From Sulfuritalea sp. (GTDB lineage Bacteria > Pseudomonadota > Gammaproteobacteria > Burkholderiales > Rhodocyclaceae): 64,000 bases of DNA. The notes under the pieces were generated by a model. The model was not told the DNA's origin and did not search any database. It saw only the letters and a program-made list of their open reading frames with translations. The stretch's first letter is position 1. Each line of letters opens with the position of its first letter. The stretch is taken from contig JALNYT010000007.1 in NCBI GenBank assembly GCA_023229685.1, positions 1 to 64,000 on the forward strand, in the 5' to 3' direction. The position numbers and the translations under genes are program-made. Positions 21,575-30,152 of this stretch are shown here, in pieces.

Positions 21575-21616
21575 AAAAACGGGCCGCTGACTTCTGCATC
21601 AGCGGCCCGCCTTTTT
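21575..21616 (-). terminator. Rho-independent terminator of the rplI operon
   Basis: CGGGCCGCTGA (21580-21590) and TCAGCGGCCCG (21599-21609) form a perfect 11-bp stem with an eight-base loop. On the minus strand it is followed by TTTTT (complement of 21575-21579), so it ends the rpsF-priB-rpsR-rplI transcript. The run of T at 21612-21616 on the plus strand could make it bidirectional. Confidence 0.85.
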
Positions 21617-21631
21617 CGGGGTACAGCGCGC

Positions 21632-22081
21632 TTAGTGTTCGCCGAGCACCGCCACCGTCACCGTCACCACGACATCGGCGTGCAGTGCGATCTGCACCGG
21701 CGTATCGCCAACGGCCTTGAGCGGACCTTCGGGCAGGCGGATCGCCGACTTCTCGATCTGGAAACCCTGGGCGGCGAGCGCCTCGGCGATGTCATGAGCC
21801 GACACGGAACCGAACAAGCGGCCATCGACCCCGGTCTTGCGGGTGATTTGCACCATCAGGCCTGCCAGCTTCTCGGCCTGGGTCTGGGCAGCGGCAACCG
21901 CCTCGGCGTGAGCGCGCTCGAGTTCAACGCGCTTTTCCTCGAATATCTTGCGGTTGGCTTCCGTCGCGCGCTTGGCCTTGCCTTGCGGAATCAGGAAGTT
22001 TCGTGCGTAGCCGTCCTTGACCTTGACCACATCGCCGAGGCCGCCCAGGTTGACCACCTTTTCCATCAGAATAATTTGCAT
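21632..22081 (-). CDS. rplI: 50S ribosomal protein L9
   Basis: 149 residues, typical length. MQIILMEKVVNLGGLGDVVKVKDGYARNFLIP, here split as MQIILMEKVVNLG and GDVVKVKDGYARNFLIP, is the L9 N-terminal rRNA-binding domain. A long connecting helix and a C-terminal domain (LFGSVSAHDIAEAL) follow. It is the last gene of the rpsF operon, 14 bases after rpsR. Confidence 0.96.
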   Translation of the reverse strand: MQIILMEKVVNLGGLGDVVKVKDGYARNFLIPQGKAKRATEANRKIFEEKRVELERAHAEAVAAAQTQAEKLAGLMVQITRKTGVDGRLFGSVSAHDIAEALAAQGFQIEKSAIRLPEGPLKAVGDTPVQIALHADVVVTVTVAVLGEH

Positions 22082-22095
22082 GGTCTTGTCCTCGC

Positions 22096-22374
22096 TTACT
22101 GGTGCAGATCGGTGTAGGGCAGCAGCGCCAGGAAACGCGCGCGCTTGATGGCGGTCGACAGTTGCCGCTGATAGCCGGTCTTGGTGCCGGTGATGCGTGC
22201 CGGCATGATCTTGGCGTTTTCAGCGATGAAGTCCTTGAGGATCTCGACATCCTTGTAGTCGATCTCTTCGATCTTCTCTGCGGTAAAGCGGCAGAACTTG
22301 CGGCGCTTGAACAGGCTGCGGCCCTTGTCGTCCTTGCGCTTTACACCGGTCTTGCTTTTAGGCTTGAATGCCAT
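22096..22374 (-). CDS. rpsR: 30S ribosomal protein S18
   Basis: 92 residues. The conserved core FKRRKFCRFTAEKIEEIDYKD cut at EKIEE, then LKDFIAENAKIMPARITGTK and RAIKRARFLALLPY mark S18. A lysine-rich N-terminal extension of about 15 residues precedes the core, common in betaproteobacteria. It overlaps the priB 3' end by 17 bases. Confidence 0.96.
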   Translation of the reverse strand: MAFKPKSKTGVKRKDDKGRSLFKRRKFCRFTAEKIEEIDYKDVEILKDFIAENAKIMPARITGTKTGYQRQLSTAIKRARFLALLPYTDLHQ

Positions 22375-22708
22375 TTTGTGTTCCTTCCACGAATTCGACT
22401 GTATTCACATGCAGTATCGGGCTGCGTCGCTTGAGGCTTCTGGCGGCAAGAAAACCTGCCACCCTGATCCCGTCTCCCGGCTTGGCTGCTAGCAGCACTT
22501 GTGCCGGGCGGCCCATTGCTACACAGGCCATCTCGCATTCCACCTTGCGCTCGACGTCGGCTTCGACCTGGGTCGAGACATGCGCGAGGAGAAATTCGAG
22601 AACCGGTATCCCGGCGGGGGTGCGGCGCAATGCGCCACGCTCAAGCAAGCGACCCGACAACTGCGTCAGATTGCTCGGCTTATCCTCAGGCAGCAACGGC
22701 AACGGCAA
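22358..22708 (-). CDS. priB: Primosomal replication protein N (PriB), start codon uncertain
   Basis: Up to 116 residues from a TTG at 22708. The single OB fold is visible as NLTQLSGRLLERGALRRTPAGIPVLEFLL (read in two parts, NLTQLSGRLLERG and TPAGIPVLEFLL), ECEMACVAMG and VAGFLAARSLKRRSPILHVN. PriB binds ssDNA and helps PriA restart forks. No ATG exists at the expected N-terminus. A GAGGA at about 22680-22684 beside the rpsF stop suggests that a CTG or TTG slightly downstream of 22708 may be the real start, giving about 105 residues. Gene position between rpsF and rpsR supports the identity. Confidence 0.85.
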   Translation of the reverse strand: MPLPLLPEDKPSNLTQLSGRLLERGALRRTPAGIPVLEFLLAHVSTQVEADVERKVECEMACVAMGRPAQVLLAAKPGDGIRVAGFLAARSLKRRSPILHVNTVEFVEGTQNGIQA

Positions 22709-23078
22709 CAGCAGCCGGAGCCTCCACTTTGGCGTCGCCCTGGGTCAGCGAACGCGACTTTTCTTCCTTCATCATCGGGGAAGGCGTCGCTACCGCCTTG
22801 CGCGTTTTCACCGTCAGGTGGCGCAACACGGCATCGTTGAACTTGAAGGCGTGCTCGAGTTCAGACAGGGTTTCACCATCGCACTCGATATTCATCAGCA
22901 CGTAGTGGGCTTTATGCACCTTCTGGATCGGATAGGCCATCTGGCGACGGCCCCAGTCTTCGAGGCGGTGGATGGCTCCGTTGCGGCCGGTGACCAGCGT
23001 CTTGTAACGCTCGATCATCGCCGGCACCTGCTCGGATTGGTCCGGGTGGACGATAAATACAACTTCATAATGTCGCAT
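22686..23078 (-). CDS. rpsF: 30S ribosomal protein S6
   Basis: 130 residues. MRHYEVVFIVHPDQSEQVP, then GRRQMAYPIQKVHKAHYVLMN and FNDAVLRHLTV are the S6 hallmarks. The C-terminus has a low-complexity tail rich in Ala and Val (EAPAAVAVAVAA) instead of the acidic tail of E. coli. It is the first gene of the operon rpsF-priB-rpsR-rplI. Confidence 0.96.
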   Translation of the reverse strand: MRHYEVVFIVHPDQSEQVPAMIERYKTLVTGRNGAIHRLEDWGRRQMAYPIQKVHKAHYVLMNIECDGETLSELEHAFKFNDAVLRHLTVKTRKAVATPSPMMKEEKSRSLTQGDAKVEAPAAVAVAVAA

Positions 23079-23173
23079 GCAATCTCCTTGTGGTTAGCGT
23101 TTCAGCCCCCCCGCATGCGTAACGGGTGGAGCAAGGGAAGCCAGCAATAATACCACAAGACTCGGCGCCAAGG

Positions 23174-23392
23174 CTAGCCGCAGTAGCGAAGCCCCAGGAG
23201 ATTCAGCAACAGTTCCGGCTGCCGATAGGCGCCAAAAGCCAGCGCGGTGATCACCGCCACGGCCAGCAGGCCGACCGCCCACAGGGCGCGCCGCGACCAA
23301 TCCCGGCGCGGCGTTGCCGGCGGCCGATCTTCGCTTCCAACCATTTCAATGGGAGCATCCATCCGCACATACTCGGCAAGCTTGTCCGCCAA
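23174..23392 (-). CDS. Hypothetical small membrane protein
   Basis: Up to 72 residues from a TTG at 23392; GTG and ATG alternatives lie about ten codons downstream. The N-terminal part is polar (DAPIEMVGSEDRPPATPRRD). One membrane helix (ALWAVGLLAVAVITALAFG) and a leucine-rich tail follow. It lies between rpsF and the rluF-like gene on the same strand. I recognise no family. The start and even the reality of the gene are uncertain; it is included because no better frame covers this stretch and the helix is clear. Confidence 0.42.
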   Translation of the reverse strand: MADKLAEYVRMDAPIEMVGSEDRPPATPRRDWSRRALWAVGLLAVAVITALAFGAYRQPELLLNLLGLRYCG

Positions 23393-23425
23393 GTCAAGCC
23401 TGCCGGCCGAATTGCGCCAAAGCGC

Positions 23426-24160
23426 CTAAAAGCTTTCGTTTTCGCGCAGGAAGCGCCATTGCCCGAGGGGCAGGTCGCCCAGGCGCACACGGCCGATGCG
23501 CACCCGTTTCAAGCCGGTGACGCGCAGGCCAACCAGTTCGCACATGCGCCGGATCTGCCGCTTGCGGCCTTCGGTGAGGACAAAGCGCAACTGTTCGGAA
23601 TTGGCCCAGGTCACCTGGGCCGGGCGCAACTGCTTGCCATCCAGCTCAAGACCGTGATTCAGCAGCGCCAGACCGCGCTCATCGAGCGCGCCCTCGACCC
23701 GCACCAGATATTCCTTCTCCACCTTCGAGTCGTCGCCGATCAGCTGGCGCGCGACGCGCCCGTCCTGGGTCAGGACCAGCAAACCGGTGGAATCGATGTC
23801 GAGCCGGCCGGCCGGTGCCAGGCCCTTCAGGTGCGCCAGCTGGAAGCGCTGATGATCCCCCGCCATCTGGGTTTTCGGCGAAATCAGGCTCACCGCCGGC
23901 TGGTGGCCGTCTTCGGCCTGGGCGGAGACGTAGCCCATGGGTTTGTGCAGCAGGATGGTGGCCTGCCGCGCCTGCGTCGCGCGCGCCTCCGGCGCCAGGG
24001 TGATCACCGCGTCGGCTGCGGCCCGGGTGCCCAGTTGCGTGACGCGCTGACCATCGACGAACACCAGTCCGCGCTCGATAAAGGCATCGGCCTCGCGCCG
24101 CGAGCACAGGCCGCGCTCGGCCAGGAGTTTGGAAACCCGAATACCCTGCGTATCATTCAT
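23426..24160 (-). CDS. rluF: 23S rRNA pseudouridine synthase, RluF-like
   Basis: 244 residues from the ATG at 24160 (MNDTQGIRVSKLLAERGLCS). The N-terminal S4 domain reads GLCSRREADAFIERGLVFVDG cut at ADAF. The catalytic RsuA/RluB-family motif is GRLDIDSTGLLVLTQDG with the active Asp, and the C-terminal GRKRQIRRMCELVG is typical. Similarity is best to RluF (U2604 of 23S rRNA); RluB, RluE and RsuA are alternatives. The frame is open upstream into the MITE-like repeat, but those codons are not family-like. Confidence 0.82.
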   Translation of the reverse strand: MNDTQGIRVSKLLAERGLCSRREADAFIERGLVFVDGQRVTQLGTRAAADAVITLAPEARATQARQATILLHKPMGYVSAQAEDGHQPAVSLISPKTQMAGDHQRFQLAHLKGLAPAGRLDIDSTGLLVLTQDGRVARQLIGDDSKVEKEYLVRVEGALDERGLALLNHGLELDGKQLRPAQVTWANSEQLRFVLTEGRKRQIRRMCELVGLRVTGLKRVRIGRVRLGDLPLGQWRFLRENESF

Positions 24161-24184
24161 GGTCGCGCATTCTATCCTGCCCTT

Positions 24185-24319
24185 AGAGCCTATTTCAGTA
24201 GGAATCATGCCCCGCGTTGTCGGTCGTTCGCATGGTTGTACCATACCGCACTCCCTCCGCCTCGCATCGCATCCCAACGCCTGGCGGCGCGGGGTACGAT
24301 TCCTACTGAAATAGGCTCT
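24185..24319. mobile_element. MITE-like element with 32-bp terminal inverted repeats
   Basis: The left end 24185-24216 (AGAGCCTATTTCAGTAGGAA and so on) and right end 24288-24319 are inverted repeats matching at 30 of 32 positions. The inner 71 bases have no gene. If the element is read as GAG...CTC (24186-24318) it is flanked by TTA on both sides (24183-24185 and 24319-24321), a 3-bp target duplication. GAG ends with TNA duplications are, as I recall, typical of IS1031-group (IS5-family) elements, so it may be mobilised by such a transposase. The right end touches the rlmJ start codon. Confidence 0.75.
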
Positions 24320-24320
24320 T

Positions 24321-25193
24321 ATGCTCAGCTACCGCCACGCCTATCACGCCGGCAACCACGCCGATGTCCTCAAGCACCTCGTGCTCAAGCTTTGCATCGA
24401 GCACATGAACAGCAAGGACAAGCCCTATACCCTGGTCGACACTCATGCCGGCGCGGGTTTCTACGCCCTCGATGCGGAGCACGCCAAACGCACCGGCGAG
24501 TATGTCCAGGGCATCGGCCGTCTGTGGGAGCGCAAGGATCTGCCGCCGCCGCTGGCCGAGTACGTGGCGCTGGTGCGCGCGCTCAACGGCAGCGCCACGC
24601 TGCGCCGTTACCCGGGATCGCCGCGAATCGCCTCGAATCTGATGCGGGACACCGCCCAGGTGCGCGACACGCTGCGCCTGTGCGAACTGCACTCGACCGA
24701 CTTCGCCCTGCTGCGCCGCCAGTTCAAGGATGCCGGCCGCCACGTCACGGTGGAACAGGCCGACGGCTTCGAAGTGCTCAAAGCCGCGCTGCCGCCACCC
24801 TCGCGACGGGGGCTGGTGCTGATCGACCCGTCCTACGAAATCAAGAGCGACTACATGAAGGTCGTCGCCGCGATCAAGGATGGGCTGAAACGCTTTGCCA
24901 CCGGCACCTACTTGGTGTGGCATCCGATGCTCCCCACGATTGAAGCCAACCATCTGCCGGACAAGCTGAAAAAGGCCGGCGCCGGCCATTGGCTGCACGC
25001 CACCTTGAGCGTACGTGCGCCGGCGACGAAGGGACGCGGCATGCATGGCAGCGGCATTTTCGTGATCAACCCACCGTGGACGCTGGCCGCCACGCTGGAG
25101 GGTTGCCTGCCCTTCCTCGCCGCCACGCTGGGCCTCGACGAAGGAGCGAACTGGAGCATCGACCAGTTCGAGCAGGGCGCGAAAAAGGACTGA
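24321..25193 (+). CDS. rlmJ: 23S rRNA (adenine-N6)-methyltransferase RlmJ
   Basis: 290 residues. MLSYRHAYHAGNHADVLKH is the invariant RlmJ N-terminus. YTLVDTHAGAGFY is the SAM site, LVLIDPSYEIKSDY has the DPPY-type catalytic motif (DPSY here), and MHGSGIFVINPPW closes the fold. It methylates A2030 of 23S rRNA. The ATG at 24321 is part of the TTA/ATG junction with the MITE-like element, so the native leader and ribosome site are missing or supplied by the element (a weak AGG about 7 bases upstream). Confidence 0.92.
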   Translation: MLSYRHAYHAGNHADVLKHLVLKLCIEHMNSKDKPYTLVDTHAGAGFYALDAEHAKRTGEYVQGIGRLWERKDLPPPLAEYVALVRALNGSATLRRYPGSPRIASNLMRDTAQVRDTLRLCELHSTDFALLRRQFKDAGRHVTVEQADGFEVLKAALPPPSRRGLVLIDPSYEIKSDYMKVVAAIKDGLKRFATGTYLVWHPMLPTIEANHLPDKLKKAGAGHWLHATLSVRAPATKGRGMHGSGIFVINPPWTLAATLEGCLPFLAATLGLDEGANWSIDQFEQGAKKD

Positions 25194-25205
25194 GGCTCCC
25201 GCGGG

Positions 25206-27218
<2,013 letters not shown>

Positions 27219-27242
27219 GGTGGTTTCCTGTTGTCGAAGGGC

Positions 27243-27650
27243 CTACAGACAGCTTGCGCGCATGGCGTCGGGCAAAGGGATCGACTTCCCGGTGGAGGGA
27301 TTGATCCACACCAGCTTGGCCGCGCCTTCGGCGAACAGCCTGTCGTCGCCGACCAGGCGCATCTCGTAATAGGTGGGCACGCTGCTGCGGCCCGGAGCGC
27401 CGCAGAACATGAGGCACTCGATGGTGCCGGGATAGGTAAACGGAATCAGGAAGGTGCAACTGGCGTTGACGATCACCGGACCCTGGGTCTCCGTCACCGT
27501 CGTGCCGAAACCGAAGGTCTCCAGCCACTCGATGCGGGCCTGTTCCATGTAGCGAAAATAGATCGTGTTATTGACGTGCCCCATGGCGTCCTGATCGCCC
27601 CAGCGGATGGGCATCTGATTGCTGTACACGAGTTTGCGGTGGTGTTCCAT
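27243..27650 (-). CDS. Acyl-CoA thioesterase, hotdog fold (4HBT/YbgC type)
   Basis: 135 residues. IRWGDQDAMGHVNNTIYFRY cut at NNTIY contains the Asp and the HVNN motif of the 4-hydroxybenzoyl-CoA thioesterase family. EQARIEWLETFG and YEMRLVGDDRLFAEGAAKLV complete the fold. It hydrolyses acyl-CoA thioesters; the acyl chain cannot be told. It lies 24 bases upstream of the acetoacetyl-CoA synthetase on the same strand, probably one transcript, and is divergent from ETF-QO. Confidence 0.87.
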   Translation of the reverse strand: MEHHRKLVYSNQMPIRWGDQDAMGHVNNTIYFRYMEQARIEWLETFGFGTTVTETQGPVIVNASCTFLIPFTYPGTIECLMFCGAPGRSSVPTYYEMRLVGDDRLFAEGAAKLVWINPSTGKSIPLPDAMRASCL

Positions 27651-27688
27651 CGGGATGATGTCGGCCGGGTTGAACGAGAGTTCGCGAT

Positions 27689-27694
27689 TATAAT
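27689..27694 (+). promoter_or_regulatory. -10 element for the ETF-QO gene
   Basis: A perfect TATAAT lies 32 bases before the ETF-QO ATG. No good -35 is found at 16-18 bases (TTGAAC at 27670 leaves only 13), so an activator or an extended region may contribute. Confidence 0.4.
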
Positions 27695-27725
27695 CTGGCC
27701 ATCAATCCAATCGATCGAGGTCAGC

Positions 27726-29357
27726 ATGCAGCGCGAAGCCATGGAATTCGACGTCGTGATCGTGGGCGGTGGCCCGGCCGGACTTTCCGCCGCGATCCGC
27801 CTCAAGCAGATCAATGCCGAGATCAACGTCTGCCTGATCGAAAAGGGCTCCGAGATCGGCGCCCATATCCTTTCCGGCGCCGTCATGGACCCGCGCGCGC
27901 TGACCGAGTTGATCCCCGACTGGCAGGCGCAGGGCGCGCCGATGGATACCGCCGTGACCCGTGACCGCTTCGCCTTCCTGACCCAGCACGGCTTTGTCGA
28001 TCTGCCGACCATCCTGCTGCCGGGCTGCTTCCAGAACCACGGCAACTACGTCATCAGCCTGGGCCTGATGTGCCGCTGGCTCGGCGCGCAGGCAGAGGCA
28101 CTGGGGGTCGAAATCTACCCCGGCTTCGCCGGTGCCGAGGTGCTCTACGACGACAAGGGCGCGGTACGTGGCGTGGCCACGGGCGACATGGGCGTGGGTC
28201 ACGATGGCAAGCCCACGGCGAGCTATGCGCCGGGCATGGAACTGCTGGCCAAGTACACGCTGTTCGCCGAAGGCTGCCGCGGCCACCTGGGCAAGCAGAT
28301 CGAGGAAAAGTTCAACCTGCGCGCCGAATCCGATCCGCAAACCTACGCCATCGGCATCAAGGAACTCTGGCAGGTCGACCCAGAGCAGTACGAGAAGGGC
28401 CTGGTAATGCACACCTTCGGCTGGCCGATGAAATCCGACACCTACGGCGGCGGCTTCATCTACCACTTCGGCGAAAACCTGGTGTCGGTCGGCCTCGTCG
28501 TCGGCCTCGGCTACAAGAATCCCTTTCTCGCGCCCTTCGAGGAAATGCAGCGCATGAAAACTCATCCGCAGGTCGCGCCGATGTTCAAAGGCGGCAAGCG
28601 CCTGGCCTACGGCGCGCGTGCGCTGGCCGCCGGTGGCCTGCAGTCCCTGCCCAAGCTCGACTTTCCCGGCGGTGCGCTGCTCGGCGACGACGCCGGCCTG
28701 CTGGTCGCCTCGCGCATCAAGGGCACCCACGCCGCGATCAAGAGCGGCATGCTGGCCGCCGAAGCCGCGGCCGCAGCGCTGGCCGCCGGCCGTGCCAACG
28801 ACTCGCTGACGGCCTACCCCGAGGCCTTGCGCGAATCGTGGCTGTACCAGGAGCTGCACACCGCGCGCAACTTCAAACCGTGGATGGCAAAGGGCCTATG
28901 GACCGGTTCGGTGATGTTCGGCATCGACCAGGTGCTGCTGCGCGGCAAGGCGCCGTGGACCCTGCACAACACGGCGGACCACCTGAAGCTGAAACCGGCA
29001 GCCGAATGCAAGCCGATCGACTACCCGAAACCGGACGGCGTGCTGACCTTCGACCGGCTCTCTTCGGTGTTTCTCTCGAATACCAACCACGAGGAAAACC
29101 AGCCCTGCCATTTGCAGCTGAAGAATGCGGATGTGCCGATCAGCATCAATCTCGCGCTCTACGATGCCCCCGAGCAGCGCTACTGCCCGGCCGGCGTCTA
29201 CGAGATCGTGCGCGACGCCGACGAAACCAATCCGCGCCTGCAGATCAACGCGCAGAACTGCGTGCACTGCAAGACCTGCGACATCAAGGACCCGACGCAG
29301 AACATCAACTGGGTGGTGCCGCAGGGTGGCGAGGGGCCGATTTACGAGCAGATGTAA
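27726..29357 (+). CDS. Electron transfer flavoprotein-ubiquinone oxidoreductase
   Basis: 543 residues. FAD-binding VVIVGGGPAGLSAAIRLK, IEKGSEIGAHILSGAVMDP, a quinone-binding region, and a C-terminal ferredoxin-like domain with NCVHCKTCDIKDPTQNINW cut at DPTQ for the 4Fe-4S cluster. It sits at the membrane surface and passes electrons from EtfAB to quinone, completing acyl-CoA dehydrogenation. ATG 27726 is preceded by GAGG; MEFDVV five codons later is an alternative. Its partners etfB and etfA lie 3 kb away, across the MazEF module and an acyl-CoA dehydrogenase. Confidence 0.94.
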   Translation: MQREAMEFDVVIVGGGPAGLSAAIRLKQINAEINVCLIEKGSEIGAHILSGAVMDPRALTELIPDWQAQGAPMDTAVTRDRFAFLTQHGFVDLPTILLPGCFQNHGNYVISLGLMCRWLGAQAEALGVEIYPGFAGAEVLYDDKGAVRGVATGDMGVGHDGKPTASYAPGMELLAKYTLFAEGCRGHLGKQIEEKFNLRAESDPQTYAIGIKELWQVDPEQYEKGLVMHTFGWPMKSDTYGGGFIYHFGENLVSVGLVVGLGYKNPFLAPFEEMQRMKTHPQVAPMFKGGKRLAYGARALAAGGLQSLPKLDFPGGALLGDDAGLLVASRIKGTHAAIKSGMLAAEAAAAALAAGRANDSLTAYPEALRESWLYQELHTARNFKPWMAKGLWTGSVMFGIDQVLLRGKAPWTLHNTADHLKLKPAAECKPIDYPKPDGVLTFDRLSSVFLSNTNHEENQPCHLQLKNADVPISINLALYDAPEQRYCPAGVYEIVRDADETNPRLQINAQNCVHCKTCDIKDPTQNINWVVPQGGEGPIYEQM

Positions 29358-29383
29358 GAGTCGGCGCCGGCGGGACGGCGATC
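29358..29383 (+). repeat. AGTCGGCG repeat family, copy left of mazEF
   Basis: GAGTCGGCGCCGGCGGGACG continues to GGCGATC. The core is shared with copies at 30078-30102, 34421-34456, 37387-37414 (minus), 38957-38992 (minus) and 46064-46090. It starts directly after the ETF-QO stop and is in the same orientation as the copy at 30078, so the two are direct repeats around the toxin-antitoxin genes. Confidence 0.7.
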
Positions 29384-29387
29384 CCGG

Positions 29388-29407
29388 TACAATGTAGCCA
29401 CATTGTA
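29388..29407. promoter_or_regulatory. Operator-like palindrome of the mazEF module
   Basis: TACAATGT (29388-29395), AGCC, ACATTGTA (29400-29407): a perfect 8-bp inverted repeat with a four-base spacer, 31 bases upstream of the antitoxin ATG. MazE-type AbrB antitoxins repress their own promoters through such palindromes. TACAAT inside the left arm may itself be the -10. Confidence 0.65.
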
Positions 29408-29437
29408 GTTACCAACGAGAGATGCGGGAGAAAAGGC

Positions 29438-29716
29438 ATGGCCACTGCAAGCTTTGAAGCAACCATTCAGCCCTGGGGCAACAGCCTCGGCTTGCGCATT
29501 ACCCGGGCGCTTTCCGAAGTGGCCCATCTCCAGCGCGGGACAACCGTCACGGTTGCCGTGGTGAAAGGTGGATTGCTGGTCAAACCCAGCGTGAAAGCGC
29601 GATCGAAGCGCCCCGCGCTTCCATACTCGGAAGCTGATCTGATCAAAGGCATGACACCCGCCAAGGCACATGCCGACGAATTGCCGAGGGCTATAGCATC
29701 GGAACTCGGAGAATAG
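29438..29716 (+). CDS. MazE-like antitoxin (AbrB/SpoVT fold)
   Basis: 92 residues. The N-terminal SpoVT-AbrB DNA-binding domain shows IQPWGNSLGLRITRAL and RGTTVTVAVVKGGLLVKP. The C-terminal tail (PALPYSEADLIKGMTPAKAH cut at DLIKG) is the MazF-binding type, LLKGMTP-like. ATG 29438 follows GGGAG. It neutralises the MazF-like protein encoded immediately downstream and probably binds the palindrome at 29388-29407. Confidence 0.88.
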   Translation: MATASFEATIQPWGNSLGLRITRALSEVAHLQRGTTVTVAVVKGGLLVKPSVKARSKRPALPYSEADLIKGMTPAKAHADELPRAIASELGE

Positions 29717-29729
29717 GGAGGCGCGCTAC

Positions 29730-30071
29730 ATCCCGGACCGCAACGACATCGTCTGGCTGGATTTCGATCCCACCAAGGGCAAGGAGATCGGCAAGTATCG
29801 ACCAGCGCTGGTGCTTTCCGGAAAAGGCTACAACAAAGCCACGGGCCTGCTGATTTGCTGCCCGATCAGCACCAGTGTTCGGGGCGCTCCTACTGAGGTA
29901 GCCGTAAGCAATCTCAAGATACCGTCCGTCGTTGCGGCCAACCTGGTGATGACGATGGACTGGACCCAACGCAAGGCCAAAAAGCAAGCCCAGGCCGAAC
30001 CAGGAGTTCTGGAAAATGTCCTGCAGCGCTTGCTGCCACTCATCGGAGCAGAAATCTTGTTCGCGAAATAG
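29730..30071 (+). CDS. MazF/PemK-type mRNA interferase without a canonical start codon
   Basis: The frame gives a nearly complete MazF: RYIPDRNDIVWLDFDPTKG, KYRPALVLS with the conserved Arg, GLLICCPIST, and a helical C-terminus, much like E. coli MazF (RYVPD, WVDFDPTKG, RPAVVLS). Homology begins at 29724. The codons where ATG or GTG is expected read AGG (29715) and GAG (29718), and the next upstream in-frame codon of interest is a stop at 29694. GGGAGG (29716-29721) is a fine ribosome site 8 bases before AUC (29730). The first regular start is GTG at 29811, which would drop about 27 N-terminal residues. It may be crippled or weakly translated. Confidence 0.7.
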   Translation: MPDRNDIVWLDFDPTKGKEIGKYRPALVLSGKGYNKATGLLICCPISTSVRGAPTEVAVSNLKIPSVVAANLVMTMDWTQRKAKKQAQAEPGVLENVLQRLLPLIGAEILFAK

Positions 30072-30077
30072 TGCGTG

Positions 30078-30102
30078 GTCGGCGCTGGCGGGACGGCGCA
30101 TC
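30078..30102 (+). repeat. AGTCGGCG repeat family, copy right of mazEF
   Basis: GTCGGCGCTGGCGGGACGGC followed by GCATC, six bases after the MazF stop, in the same orientation as the copy at 29358. The two copies differ at few positions. The MazEF genes with their operator are therefore precisely framed by direct repeats about 695 bases apart. The 3' end merges into a terminator hairpin. Confidence 0.7.
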
Positions 30103-30143
30103 AATAAAAACGGGAACCCACAGGTTCCCGTTTTTATTGATGC
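30098..30143. terminator. Bidirectional terminator between mazEF and acyl-CoA dehydrogenase
   Basis: The arms 30098-30118 and 30123-30143 are perfect 21-base inverted repeats with loop CACA. The GC-rich inner stem CGGGAACC/GGTTCCCG is flanked by A5 on the left and T5 on the right, so it works in both directions for the convergent mazF and acyl-CoA dehydrogenase genes. Confidence 0.88.
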
Positions 30144-30152
30144 GGTGCTTGA

